64,000 nucleotides of DNA from Casuarius casuarius. Its lineage: Eukaryota; Chordata; Aves; Casuariiformes; Casuariidae. The stretch lies in the NCBI GenBank assembly GCA_003342895.1, contig PTFA01000081.1:1002279-1066278 (forward strand), written 5' to 3'. The notes under the pieces were generated by a model. That model saw only the letters and a program-made list of their open reading frames with translations, made no database searches and was not told where the DNA came from. This document shows, piece by piece, positions 38,501-45,855 of this stretch. The position numbers and the translations under genes were made by a program. Each line of letters begins with the position of its first letter. The first letter of the stretch is position 1.

Positions 38501-40308
38501 CAAATCTTAGTACTTATTCTACAAATGGTATTTTGAACTACCTTTCTTTTGCTAAAATGCTGAACAATTAAAATGAAGGTGCTGCAGCATAAATCGCTTG
38601 CAGCATCTGCTCCATTAAGGAACTACTTATATAGCTGATGAGACCTGTGAATCTGCCAGCACACAAGTGCTAACATTACAGGATTTCCTGAACTGTTTCG
38701 CTTAACCTGCCCAGTGGGAACCAAGTTAATCACGTTACAGCTTGCCACTTTACGATACTTTTTCCAAGGTCAGTTGGGCTCAACAGAGATAAATTTACTA
38801 ACAACAGTAGTATGAAAATAGGGATTTTTTTTTTTTTTGGAGACTGGGATGGCTTCTACTAAGAATATGAATTTTTCTGAAATAAATACCTGTTTAAAAA
38901 GCAGATTTTATTAAAAAGTGTGTGCAGTACATAGTGAATTTCCATAATGAGGATTCTGACCTGAACTAAAAGGTTGTTGAGAACACTGCTCTTTAAATAC
39001 CTGTCTTTTGAAGGGTGGTGGTTTCTTTTTTTTTTTTTTTTTAAAGTTTAAATGTCATTTCAATAATTAAGCTTATTTTCTATAAAATTCAAGCGTTATA
39101 GCTTGTATTGACATTTTTCCCCCCAGGTGTTTTTCCTGGAAAATGATGAACAACATAACAGTCTGAGTGACCCAGCTGATCATAGCAGACTGACTGAAAA
39201 TGTGGCAAAGGCTTTCTGTTTAGCGCTCTGTCCTCATCTGAAATTGCTAAAAGAAGATGGAATGACTAAGCTAGGTCTGCGTGTTACGCTTGACTCAGAT
39301 CAAGTAAGTCTTGAATTGCTTCAGTTTAATTGGGTGGTTTTTCCTCCCCTTTTTTGTTCCTCAAAAAGGAAGTATGACACTTCAACCAGTAGAACAGGTG
39401 AAGACCTACCAATATCAAATGTTAACCTAGTGGCACTAACCGTTGTTTGGGGGCATCCGTTACAATCTGAAAGCTGTGCATAGTGCAAATCAACATTGGT
39501 GCTTGACCCCCCACCTCCCACTAGCAGCATCTGCTCTGTAGCAGAGACCTGTGACCAACACTGAATTTTAGGCCTGTGGCATGCTCAGGAAGTACCCCCT
39601 AAGCTAGCCTTTTTGTCACACATTAAGGATGAGTATAGTAAATGTGTTCTTGGGTTTAGCATAAAACCACTGCGAACAAGCAGTCTGTTCTTCAAAGATC
39701 GCATCGCACAGGTGGCAGAGTGACAGGAAGGTCCCCCCCAAGAACACTCTACAGCAAAAGCTGCAAGCAGAGATAAGGCCCTCTTGGCAAGATAGCAGGC
39801 CGTACCTTGGAGCAGAAGTGTTTTTGGTATCTACCTGCATTTAAATACTGTACAACTTACTCTGATCGTGCAGGGTGTGGTTCCTGCTTATCTGAGAGAT
39901 CTGCTTTGACAAAGCAGTGGAAAAAAACTGGCTGCTTTTGTCTAGGCAGCTGCTGGGAACATACAGAAGAACAAAAGCAACTGGAGAAGCTGCTTTAGTG
40001 CCTCCTGTTCTAGTGCCTGACGTCCCCAGAGAGGCAGGCAGAGACCATCTTCCTCCTGCACAGCAAAGTCACTTCCCTTACTGCCACTGAACCGCAGCCT
40101 TGTGTCCTGGTCGCTTTAAAACCCACTCTCACTTTGTATTTTTTAGGTTGGTTATCAAGCTGGGAGTAATGGACAGCCACTGCCCTCTCAATACATGAAT
40201 GACCTGGACAGTGCCTTAGTTCCAGTGATTCATGGAGGGGCATGTCAGTTGAGTGAAGGGCCAGTCATAATGGAGCTCATCTTTTATATTCTGGAAAACA
40301 TCTCATAA
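2429..40308 (+). CDS. ZFYVE9: ZFYVE9 (SARA, Smad anchor for receptor activation), complete CDS, 17 coding exons
   Basis: Scaffold protein of early endosomes. It binds PI3P through a FYVE finger and presents Smad2/Smad3 to activated TGF-beta receptors; an RVxF motif recruits protein phosphatase 1. Joining 2429-2498, 3345-5434, 10513-10612, 14374-14550, 14889-15058, 15832-15955, 17722-17844, 19081-19236, 27085-27309, 29747-29829, 30584-30688, 33636-33786, 35297-35377, 36698-36860, 37997-38102, 39127-39303 and 40147-40308 gives 4263 nt, 1420 residues plus TAA, with every junction GT-AG and in phase. Human SARA has 1425 residues. Order: start [14 protein letters not shown]; long acidic/serine-rich disordered part (about 24-685); FYVE (about 688-752, WVPD at 690-693, RRHHCR at 711-716, RVC at 742-744); Smad-binding domain (754-812); RVWF at 821-824; conserved C-terminal SARA domain (about 960-1420). 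Three Ns lie in the CDS; two are silent and one leaves N or K. Identity is certain; the exon ends are read by eye. Confidence 0.97.
2499..3344 (+). other. ZFYVE9 intron after coding exon 1
   Basis: AT-rich intron of 846 nt. I see no repeats or other elements in it. Confidence 0.85.
3345..5434 (+). CDS. ZFYVE9: ZFYVE9 coding exon 2, large exon: disordered region and first half of FYVE
   Basis: Acceptor atttttcag at 3344, donor GGAAG|gtaagt at 5435; 2090 nt, residues 24-720, open throughout. It carries the conserved block starting [13 protein letters not shown], a fast-evolving acidic and Ser/Thr-rich middle, the conserved [12 protein letters not shown] and [15 protein letters not shown] stretches, and the FYVE start. 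WVPD is at 690-693, Zn cysteines at 699, 702, 715 and 718, and the basic PI3P-binding motif RRHHCR at 711-716. The frame is already open at the exon start, so no internal start codon is needed. Ns at 3703 (CCN, Pro) and 3919 (CGN, Arg) do not change the protein. Confidence 0.97.
5435..10512 (+). other. ZFYVE9 intron within the FYVE finger
   Basis: A 5.1-kb AT-rich intron with a MIR-like fragment near 7605-7700 and nothing else convincing. The open stretch at 9401-9913 contains N-interrupted codons and shows no family resemblance. Confidence 0.85.
7605..7700 (-). repeat. MIR-like ancient SINE fragment
   Basis: The stretch ggcgcttactgcaaaatgct followed by ttacagcatttaattcctgt and tctgtgaggaagg follows the MIR core (gctttacat..., catttaatcctcac, ctgtgaggtagg) from memory. 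Diverged; orientation as the reverse of the MIR consensus. Confidence 0.35.
10513..10612 (+). CDS. ZFYVE9: ZFYVE9 coding exon 3, second half of FYVE finger
   Basis: Acceptor gggttccag at 10512, donor AATG|gtaagt at 10613; 100 nt, residues 721-753 plus one base. It supplies Cys723, Cys726, the RVC motif (742-744), Cys744 and Cys747, completing four pairs of zinc ligands. The last two pairs of the finger depend wholly on this exon, and leaving it out would shift the frame. Confidence 0.96.
10613..14373 (+). other. ZFYVE9 intron before the Smad-binding exon
   Basis: A 3.8-kb intron with several single Ns and no recognisable gene or repeat. Just upstream of the Smad-binding exon the acceptor is gctttag with a short T/C tract. 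Confidence 0.85.
14374..14550 (+). CDS. ZFYVE9: ZFYVE9 coding exon 4, Smad-binding domain exon
   Basis: Acceptor tttgctttag at 14373, donor GAAG|gtaaga at 14551. It is 177 nt, exactly 59 codons, phase 1 at both ends. It encodes residues 754-812, from [13 protein letters not shown] to [12 protein letters not shown], with the proline-rich [18 protein letters not shown]. In human SARA the Smad2/3-binding domain is this stretch after FYVE. Near identity to the mammalian sequence indicates strong constraint. Confidence 0.96.
14551..14888 (+). other. ZFYVE9 intron after the Smad-binding exon
   Basis: A 338-nt intron, the shortest in the gene, T-rich at its 3' end. No other feature. Confidence 0.85.
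14889..15058 (+). CDS. ZFYVE9: ZFYVE9 coding exon 5, RVxF (PP1-binding) exon
   Basis: Acceptor tttctctcag at 14888, donor GCAGAA|gtaagg at 15059; 170 nt, residues 813-869. It encodes [23 protein letters not shown] at 821-824 fits the RVxF docking motif for the PP1 catalytic subunit, reported for SARA. The donor has A rather than G as the last exon base, but the rest of the site is strong. Confidence 0.95.
15059..15831 (+). other. ZFYVE9 intron
   Basis: 773 nt with four single Ns. I see nothing else. Confidence 0.85.
15832..15955 (+). CDS. ZFYVE9: ZFYVE9 coding exon 6
   Basis: Acceptor cttcttgtag at 15831, donor GGAG|gtgaga at 15956; 124 nt, residues 870-910 plus one base. It begins [13 protein letters not shown], which differs from the mammalian sequence, and continues into the conserved [20 protein letters not shown]. 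Confidence 0.95.
15956..17721 (+). other. ZFYVE9 intron
   Basis: 1.8 kb, AT-rich. No recognisable element. Confidence 0.85.
17722..17844 (+). CDS. ZFYVE9: ZFYVE9 coding exon 7
   Basis: Acceptor ttcttttatag at 17721, donor AATT|gtaagt at 17845; 123 nt, phase 1 at both ends, residues 911-951. It encodes [20 protein letters not shown] and then [20 protein letters not shown], entering the conserved C-terminal domain. Confidence 0.95.
17845..19080 (+). other. ZFYVE9 intron with short GT and AT/GT repeats
   Basis: 1.2 kb. It carries a short GT run near 17876-17889, an A/T/G simple stretch at about 18508-18550 and a TC/GA run near 18667-18685. No gene. Confidence 0.85.
19081..19236 (+). CDS. ZFYVE9: ZFYVE9 coding exon 8
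   Basis: Acceptor ctctctgcag at 19080, donor GCAG|gtagga at 19237; 156 nt, phase 1 at both ends, residues 952-1003. It encodes [18 protein letters not shown], then [19 protein letters not shown] and [13 protein letters not shown], part of the conserved C-terminal SARA domain. Confidence 0.95.
19911..19979. repeat. Compound TA / CA simple repeat
   Basis: TA-rich stretch (tatatatatac, ttatatatttta) followed by cacacatgtgtgcgcacacac. A compound simple repeat in the intron. Confidence 0.8.
20170..20217. repeat. 24-nt tandem duplication
   Basis: ggttccactggttagaaaat occurs twice, at 20170 and 20194, a 24-nt period with two copies. This looks like a local slippage duplication. Confidence 0.9.
20552..20577. 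repeat. (AT)n microsatellite
   Basis: An uninterrupted AT dinucleotide run of about 13 units inside the largest ZFYVE9 intron. Likely polymorphic in length. Confidence 0.95.
25647..25673. repeat. (GT)n microsatellite
   Basis: An uninterrupted GT run of about 13 units following tgctc and ending in ataaagg. Likely polymorphic. Confidence 0.95.
27085..27309 (+). CDS. ZFYVE9: ZFYVE9 coding exon 9
   Basis: Acceptor tcttcatag at 27084, donor AGAC|gtaagt at 27310; 225 nt, phase 1 at both ends, residues 1004-1078. It encodes [20 protein letters not shown], then the Gly/Tyr-rich [20 protein letters not shown] and [20 protein letters not shown]. It follows the largest intron of the gene in this window (7.8 kb). 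Confidence 0.95.
27310..29746 (+). other. ZFYVE9 intron
   Basis: 2.4 kb. The stretch 28450-29040 is GC-richer than its surroundings and holds overlapping open frames on both strands, none recognisable. Confidence 0.8.
29747..29829 (+). CDS. ZFYVE9: ZFYVE9 coding exon 10
   Basis: Acceptor ttttccctag at 29746, donor CTTGCA|gtaagt at 29830; 83 nt, residues 1079-1106, ending in phase 0. It encodes [20 protein letters not shown] followed by HTIMNLLA, near-identical to mammalian SARA. Confidence 0.94.
29830..30583 (+). other. ZFYVE9 intron ending in an A-rich tract
   Basis: 754 nt. The 3' end carries an A-rich simple tract (30521-30568) close to the acceptor. Confidence 0.85.
30521..30568. repeat. 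A-rich simple repeat (AAAAC/AAAC)n
   Basis: A run of 11-12 A followed by imperfect caaaaaacaaaaacaacc and caaacaaac units, ending 15 nt before the acceptor of coding exon 11. Confidence 0.9.
30584..30688 (+). CDS. ZFYVE9: ZFYVE9 coding exon 11
   Basis: Acceptor aattaccag at 30583, donor AATGAG|gtaatg at 30689; 105 nt, 35 codons, phase 0 at both ends, residues 1107-1141. It encodes [20 protein letters not shown] and [15 protein letters not shown]. The upstream sequence is an A-rich tract rather than a pyrimidine tract (see findings). Confidence 0.94.
30689..33635 (+). other. ZFYVE9 intron
   Basis: 2.9 kb, strongly AT-rich around 32640-32780. It contains a MIR-like fragment near 33150-33290. 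No gene. Confidence 0.85.
33150..33290 (-). repeat. MIR-like ancient SINE fragment
   Basis: gatcccaatttcgg, gaggatgaggcacgaagaaa, then tggtggaactaggatt and ctgaatcctggtct, resemble the reverse MIR consensus (cccattttacag, gaggaaactgaggcac, gtggcagagccgggatt). Diverged. Confidence 0.35.
33636..33786 (+). CDS. ZFYVE9: ZFYVE9 coding exon 12
   Basis: Acceptor ttgtctgcag at 33635, donor AAGG|gtgaga at 33787; 151 nt, residues 1142-1191 plus one base. It encodes [19 protein letters not shown], then [20 protein letters not shown] and [11 protein letters not shown] at 33695 leaves codon AAN, Asn or Lys; mammals have Asn. Confidence 0.95.
33787..35296 (+). other. ZFYVE9 intron with assembly gap
   Basis: 1.5 kb, interrupted by the N gap at 34501-34525 and ending in a GTT repeat at the acceptor. 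Confidence 0.85.
34501..34525. other. Assembly gap of 25 N
   Basis: Exactly 25 Ns follow a run of 11 C (34490-34500). The homopolymer probably stopped the read or assembly; the true gap length is unknown. Confidence 0.95.
35297..35377 (+). CDS. ZFYVE9: ZFYVE9 coding exon 13
   Basis: Acceptor gttgttgcag at 35296, donor GAAG|gtaaga at 35378; 81 nt, 27 codons, phase 1 at both ends, residues 1192-1218. It encodes [20 protein letters not shown] then AKSSIVE. A GTT microsatellite serves as its pyrimidine tract. Confidence 0.95.
35378..36697 (+). other. ZFYVE9 intron
   Basis: 1.3 kb. Nothing recognisable. Confidence 0.85.
36698..36860 (+). CDS. ZFYVE9: ZFYVE9 coding exon 14
   Basis: Acceptor ttccctag at 36697, donor AAGGG|gtaagt at 36861; 163 nt, ending two bases into codon 1273. 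It encodes [20 protein letters not shown], then [20 protein letters not shown] and [15 protein letters not shown]. Confidence 0.95.
36861..37996 (+). other. ZFYVE9 intron
   Basis: 1.1 kb with four single Ns. Nothing else. Confidence 0.85.
37997..38102 (+). CDS. ZFYVE9: ZFYVE9 coding exon 15
   Basis: Acceptor gtttttgcag at 37996, donor ACAGAG|gtgagg at 38103; 106 nt, residues 1273-1308, ending in phase 0. It encodes [20 protein letters not shown] then [15 protein letters not shown]. Confidence 0.95.
38103..39126 (+). other. ZFYVE9 intron with T homopolymers
   Basis: 1.0 kb, containing T runs at 38825-38838 and 39025-39042. Confidence 0.85.
39127..39303 (+). CDS. ZFYVE9: ZFYVE9 coding exon 16
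   Basis: Acceptor cccccag at 39126, donor GATCAA|gtaagt at 39304; 177 nt, 59 codons, phase 0 at both ends, residues 1309-1367. It encodes [20 protein letters not shown], then [20 protein letters not shown] and [19 protein letters not shown]. Confidence 0.95.
39304..40146 (+). other. ZFYVE9 last intron
   Basis: 843 nt. The coding frame of exon 16 stays open for about 60 codons into it by chance, to TAG at 39481. Nothing else recognisable. Confidence 0.85.
40147..40308 (+). CDS. ZFYVE9: ZFYVE9 coding exon 17, C-terminus and stop
   Basis: Acceptor tattttttag at 40146. It encodes [20 protein letters not shown], then [20 protein letters not shown] and [13 protein letters not shown], with TAA at 40306-40308. 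Mammalian SARA ends ILENIV, so the C-terminus is conserved to the last residue. Confidence 0.96.
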   Translation, partial: VGYQAGSNGQPLPSQYMNDLDSALVPVIHGGACQLSEGPVIMELIFYILENIS

Positions 40309-40631
40309 GAGGACTTCATTTTCTGTTCAGACCTGTTCCAGCAGCAGTTGTATCTGAATCATTTGCACTTTAAAACTGGAAAATTAAGCTTTTGTTAACA
40401 CTATTAATGGGAAGTGGGGAGGGGGGGAGGGAGGGACAGTTGTTCCATAATTCTAAATCTTCTATGCATTGTCAACAAACAGAGGATCAGGGCAGCTTCT
40501 ATACTACAACATGGCTATGCTATCCTTGCAGCTAATACACTTCTGTTACTGTTTAGAAAAATGCTCATGTTTAAAGACTTACAGTCATGTACTCTAAATG
40601 CTCAAACGGGTGCAAAGATCACTGGGGCGCA

Positions 40632-40637
40632 AATAAA
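40632..40637 (+). terminator. Proximal poly(A) signal candidate of ZFYVE9
   Basis: Canonical AATAAA about 325 nt after the stop codon, in gcgcaaataaaaaatg. It would give a short 3' UTR. No strong GU-rich element follows immediately, although ttgtattgtttg about 20 nt on could serve. Confidence 0.45.
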
Positions 40638-42685
40638 AAATGAAACTCCAATCTTGTATTGTTTGTAGATGGACATATAAGAAACAACAATCAAGACCTC
40701 CATTCTGACCTCATCATAATGCCGTTTGTGGTTATTCTGTAGACATTAAAAAGTAACGTTTACATTATTTTGACCAGATTATTGGTTGAAATACATTTGG
40801 GGTATTCCTAGAGAGATGTGTGGAAAGATTACCTAGCCATAACTACATTTGTATATGAGAACTTTGTCAAAATGAGGAGAAGGGCAGGCATCTCTCTGAC
40901 AGCGATATTATGTAAACTGCAAGTTGTGTGTGTGTAATAGGCTAGTTTACTTTTTTCCTCTATTTAAAAACTTGTCACCTCAGCAGATTTCTATAATCTC
41001 CTAGAACAACTCTGCTATCTAGACTTTGTTTACAAATCTGTATGAATTTCAGATACCTGTCACAAGCAGAGGAAATATTAGCCCTAAAGTGCAGTTATAT
41101 CTCATTCCTCTTCCCCAGTAGATCCTGCTTTTTAAAGAAAAGTAACACCCAGGGCAGCTTTAAGTCTCCTCCCTGCTGTATGCTGTAGTGTAATGCTAGT
41201 GTCATGTAATACAAGACAGCTTGCACTTCATATTAGCAGCATCATGTAAAAGCTTACCTGTGATAAAAGTATAGAGTGGCTGTTTTTGCATGTTCTGCTG
41301 AAAAAGGCTTTCTGGTCAGCGCTGAAAACTTGCACTTGGCCCAGTGCTCCTGGTCTCACCTAAGAGGGCATTTGTGAAGGAAGCAGCTGCTCGCATCTGC
41401 CACAACGTTATGAAGCTGGAACTGAGACGCAGCCAGAGGAAATGTGGTTCCACATTCTTATTAAATTAAGTTGTCTCTATGGAGAGCTGCTAACCAGGGG
41501 AAAGAGCTGAAAGCAGAAGGGGTTTGGTTTGTTTAGTCTTAACCATGCAAAGCAGCTGTTTACATCCCTCTCAGGAAGAGGGCAAAGGTTTTTTTCCCCT
41601 CCTGTCTACACTGTGGCCATTTCAGAAACAGAAAATTAGTTTGGAAATGGAGGGGCTAATTTATGGTTAAAGCAGTATCTCAGACCTTGCATTGTCCCTG
41701 CTTTGCAATCAGTCCTGTTGGGTGCACTGGGGCTTATTTTGTTTCTACTGTGTATGAATAACACAGGAGCCGTATCAACTATAAAGAGAATTGCAAGGCT
41801 ACTGTGGGCACTGATACTATGTTTTTTTANACAAGCAAGTATATACAGCAGTAGCTGGGCAAAGGAAAAGGTAACTGTAAAGGTAGCAATGTATTTTACA
41901 TAAAAACAGCACAGTATATGTACAGAGTGCATTTGTGAAAAAATGGCTACTGCTTAAAAAAAAAAAAAAAAAAAAACCATACAAATCCAATACAGCAAAT
42001 TACAGCTGTCACCACACAACACTTGGAGAGAAGGGCCAAAGAACTGGGGTCCAACTCCAGAAATAAAAATTGGCCAAAAAAAAGAGGGAGCACAGTAGTT
42101 AACACTTTCCTTTTAAGTGTACAGCAAGGTAAAAACCTTACCTCTGGCATTTGGGAAAAGGTGGCTTAGTGTTTCATGCTGGATAACCCTTAAGCTACTA
42201 CACGCAATCATTAGCCTTCCTATATATTTGTGCAGTGGAACAGGGCTAAGGTTACTTTTAAACTCCCTTCTGCACACTGTTTTTGCACACACTTTGGGAC
42301 AAAGTGCAGCACCATGTGGCGCAGGCNAGATTCAGTATCTGGAAGAGCATTCCATGAACCAAGTACAAGCTTCCTTCTAGAGACTGCACTCTGGCTTTGC
42401 CACAGCAGCAGCTTTCCAGTTACGTTAGTTGCATTGTTATGCTTAATAATGCGGTAAAAGAGGTTAAAGATCTTAATCTTCTCTTCCTTTGCCCCAAAAG
42501 TCATTTACGTTTGGATTATGTTTGTGCAAAACACTATCAACTGGTGACTGACATGTTTGCTTCAACCATAGCCTTTTAAATGACCTTAATTACCATGTTG
42601 TTAAGAAATGAGTACTTGTTTTAGAAAAAAAATTGTACTTTTAAAATTCAGTTAGTTAACACTGCAAAAAACTGCATATTATATT

Positions 42686-42723
42686 TTTATTTTCAACATG
42701 TAGTTTTGTATATTAAATTTATT
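42686..42723 (-). terminator. Minus-strand AATAAA candidates for the CC2D1B 3' end
   Basis: TTTATT on the + strand at 42718-42723 and 42686-42691 reads AATAAA on the - strand. I found no other canonical minus-strand AATAAA or ATTAAA between here and the CC2D1B stop; only variants appear, such as TATAAA near 44299 and 44398. They are therefore the best candidates for the end of CC2D1B mRNA, implying a 3' UTR of up to 3 kb. Confidence 0.4.
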
Positions 42724-42732
42724 GAAATTAAA
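42712..42732 (+). terminator. Distal poly(A) signals of ZFYVE9 (two ATTAAA)
   Basis: ATTAAA at 42712-42717 and again at 42727-42732, followed by actgtattgtcttcatctg, a U/GU-rich stretch at a suitable distance. This is the most convincing end of the long 3' UTR. Confidence 0.5.
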
Positions 42733-42750
42733 AACTAAATACTGTATTGT

Positions 42751-45735
42751 CTTCATCTGCTCAGGAAGACAGAGGCAGTGCTGCCTTACTTGTCTGGACT
42801 CCTTTTCTGTCTGCAAACTTGCCCTGACTGAACAGCTGGCGCAGCAGCACTCCGACTCCCCAGTGCAAGCACATCCTCTCCTTTGAGATCAGTCATTTCT
42901 GTTAGTTTACAGAGATTTAAAAACACAAAACATATTTGGTACCCTCTTTTTTTGTATGCTGCTAATCAATACATTCCTGAAAATAGTCATAAGCCAGTTT
43001 TCTACATGATAAAGAGTGGCTATTTTCCCCATCACCTGGTAGAACTGTAAAAGCCTATTTTTGTAAAAGTACAATGAACATTTGGGAAGCAGCAGTGTAG
43101 CGTAACCTGTTTAAAAAAAAGGGGGGTGGGGGGTGATGTGGAAAGATGAAGGCACACAGTACCCAGGCTACACTGGAACAAGCAGTGTAGCAAGCACGGC
43201 AAACAACCGGTAGCCAGAACAAAACTGTACACCTGTAAACCCATTCTGCTAAGAAGTCTTGCTTTCTCAGCTTAAAGGCAACACCCCACTTAACTTCTTG
43301 CTGCAATAGCATGCACAGAGCAGGGGACGCACGCTGCTGCTAGGTTTGCGTTTGAGAACCGAGTTCTCTCTCCTCTGTTCCAAGAAACCGACAGGAAAAA
43401 CAAACAGGCCTTGGTAGGAGGGAACAGACAAAGCGGTAGCAGACTGTGTTCACGGTACCACGTTGGGTGCTCGTACACTTAACGGAATGAATTCGAGTAA
43501 AGGTCTTACCTGTGACTTGACTGAAAAGCTTTTGCTCTGCCTCAGGGAATTTTTAAGGGGCTAAACCTTTCACACACCACTATGCATAGTTAATGTACCA
43601 TTCATCCCGGTGCTACATTAGTAGTCCCACATTAAGGCAGTTCTGTCTATTTTGTGTAGACTAGTACCATTCCCCTGCAGTAGCAAATTTCCAGAGCCTT
43701 ACATTTGCCTTAAAAAGTTATTAATAAGCACTATGGCTGTTACCAAAATAGACATTAGGTTCAGTAGTGCAGTCATTTAACATCTTTGGTGCTTGCAGCT
43801 AGCAGCATCTTTCTACGTCCAATGTTCATCCCGCATCTTTTAACGTTCCTGGGGAGAGCGGGGAGGGGAAGAGAGACAAAAAAAAGAGAGAAATGACTGG
43901 ATGCAGTACATGGTAAGTGTTCACAATTCAAGGTCACNTTATTATGTAAAATGCTGACATTAATTTCCTGGATGGTCATCTAGAAAGTCAGTGGAGCAGA
44001 ATTATTAAGCTCTAGTGACTGGAAATGCTTAGGTGTCCAGTCAGTGCGTGGNGCCAAGGTATTACCTCAGATGTGGCCATAAGGCAACATCACATGTCCC
44101 TCAGCCAAACTGTGAGGCTCGCCNATACCCTTGACTGTGAGGAAGGATCACTAGGCAGCCCTTTCAGAGCTTCGCATTCAGACTTGAGCATTGAAACAAG
44201 ACCTCTCGCTCTGCAAAATCTTCTGCAATTTGGAAGTTAAAATACAGCAAATAGGTAATGTCCCNGTGAAGCTAATGAATATCAGCTTAACTACAGTTTA
44301 TAAAAGCAAAGCAAAACAATACNCTACGGAAGAGGGAGAATAGAGACTGCAGCAACCCAAGAGAAGGAAGTGAGATTACTTATTAGAAACTTTGTATTTA
44401 TACATCATCATCTGGCGTTACAAAGCTTGTGGTCAGCTCCTTTAGCAAGATCATGATCCAAGAGTAGGACTCTTTACACGCTACCGTAACAATACCTGCT
44501 CAAAATGGATCAACCCAGCCCTACTTGGGCCAAAAAGGTCCTCTGACTGCAGCAATTTGCACGTACACTGAAGGGAGAATTGACTATCCTCAGTGAGTGA
44601 GACTCTTCTCTAGGGTTTTATGAACATAAACTGTGGGAGCAGCAACCAGCTAAGTGTCAGAATATCAAAATGATTGTGTTTGACTAATCTGTAGCAAGAA
44701 TGGCAGACATACCATGCACTAAATGCAGGTTTAGGTTGCAAAATCAACTGCTTGAAAGACAAAGCAGTATGTACAGCAGCCCATGAAACAGCAATTCTGG
44801 CATGTGTTCTAAGTCCTGGAGCAATAAGTATGCCACTATGTAATTAAAAGCTACCATAAGACATACATGAAAGAAAGCTGATTGCACAGGTAGCTGGACT
44901 TCGAGCACTTTGTGTTTTTCAGTAATTTTTTTTACTGTAGTAGATCACTTAAAAAAAAGATACTAGAACTGTTAGAGTGGTTTTTTTGTTTGTTTGTTTT
45001 TTTGAGAAGTCTATGACACCTGAAAGGCAGAGCTTGAGAAAGGAAGACAAGCTCCAAAACCAGGCAATTTCCACAGTGGCAGTGCTGACAGGAAGGGGAA
45101 GCCTACCTTTCTTCTGCTTCTAATGTAGAGCTTAGCTATACATAACAGCACATGGCTGTTCTTCTGTACTGAGTATTAACGCAGCGGCCACTAGGCACAG
45201 CTCCTTAGATAGCCTGTATTCAGTTATACAGTTTCTCCCTGCTCACGTCTCAAGTATCCAGAGAAAAGCAGATTTCCTATAGTTTCCTTTTTAGATGAAG
45301 CCAAGCAGAATTTCATGGGACAGACAAACACACGTCTCTAGCTTCTGGCAGAGGAAGAGGAGTCCTTGCTATCTATGAAAGGTCTTTTGCAAACAGTAAG
45401 TGGCAGGGACATACNCTCCCTTCTAAAAAAGGCTTGTCAATCTTATTTTCTAAATACTTATCTTAAATAAAGGTGATGCTACAAGCTCTCCCTGTATTTT
45501 GAGGGATTGTCAAATAGCATCTTTGATATACAAATTAATCACAGATTCTGTAACCTCATTTCTTAAATTAAGTCAACTTACCACTAGAAATATAAAAATG
45601 AATGGTACCAAAGTCTGAGCTACATAATTAGGTCAATGTCAATACAAGACATCATTTGATGCAGAGTCTATCTGTAGCACTATCAAGTTCTGGCCAGACC
45701 ATCTTTAGAAGCAGGATTTGTACCTCAGATATGAA
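42751..45735 (-). other. CC2D1B: Space between the stop codons: probable CC2D1B 3' UTR, possibly spliced
   Basis: There is no ORF of note. It holds a G/T-rich run near 43110-43135, a TTTG microsatellite at 44981-45003, several single Ns, and a strong minus-strand acceptor at 43849 that could open a 3' UTR exon (see findings). A candidate donor, GAG|gtacaa on the - strand, lies 12 nt past the stop at 45723. Confidence 0.45.
43773..43848 (-). other. Possible 3' UTR exon start of CC2D1B (unproven)
   Basis: On the - strand a long pyrimidine tract (ctctcttcccctccccgctc) runs into ccccag at 43849, one of the strongest acceptor-like sites between the genes. Bases after it read open for 25 codons to TGA. 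I do not recognise the peptide. It could be a spliced non-coding exon joined from the donor 12 nt past the stop. Confidence 0.3.
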
Positions 45736-45855
45736 CTAATGTTCAAGGACGAGCCAGTTTTCTGTAATTGTCTGAAGATCTTGACCACTGAGGGGCTCCC
45801 TGAGTCTCACTTTTACCTCCAGTTTCCCTCCGGTGGGCTTTCTGCCATCAAAAAT
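45736..45855 (-). CDS. CC2D1B: CC2D1B last coding exon, C-terminus
   Basis: Acceptor gctctttcag (complement of 45856 upward); 120 nt, phase 0. It encodes IFDGRKPTGGKLEVKVRLRE and PLSGQDLQTITENWLVLEH, with TAG at the complement of 45736-45738. Human CC2D1B continues from LVLE to PRGL, so this protein is a few residues shorter at the very end. Confidence 0.94.
   Translation of the reverse strand: MFDGRKPTGGKLEVKVRLREPLSGQDLQTITENWLVLEH

Larger units (their letters stand above)
40309..42750 (+). other. ZFYVE9: ZFYVE9 3' untranslated region (extent inferred)
   Basis: About 2.4 kb after the stop with no further plausible coding exon. It contains a G-rich run near 40415-40435, possible early poly(A) signals at 40632-40637 (AATAAA) and 40745-40750 (ATTAAA), further ones at 41460-41465 and 42062-42067, a 21-base A tract at 41956-41976 and several AU-rich stretches. 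The distal end near 42750 rests on two ATTAAA signals followed by a T/G-rich stretch. Which sites are used cannot be read from DNA alone. Confidence 0.6.

Noticed and set aside
41956..41976. A tract read as the tail of a retrocopy
   Set aside because: No target-site duplication or gene-like sequence precedes it; a simple A tract in the 3' UTR is enough.
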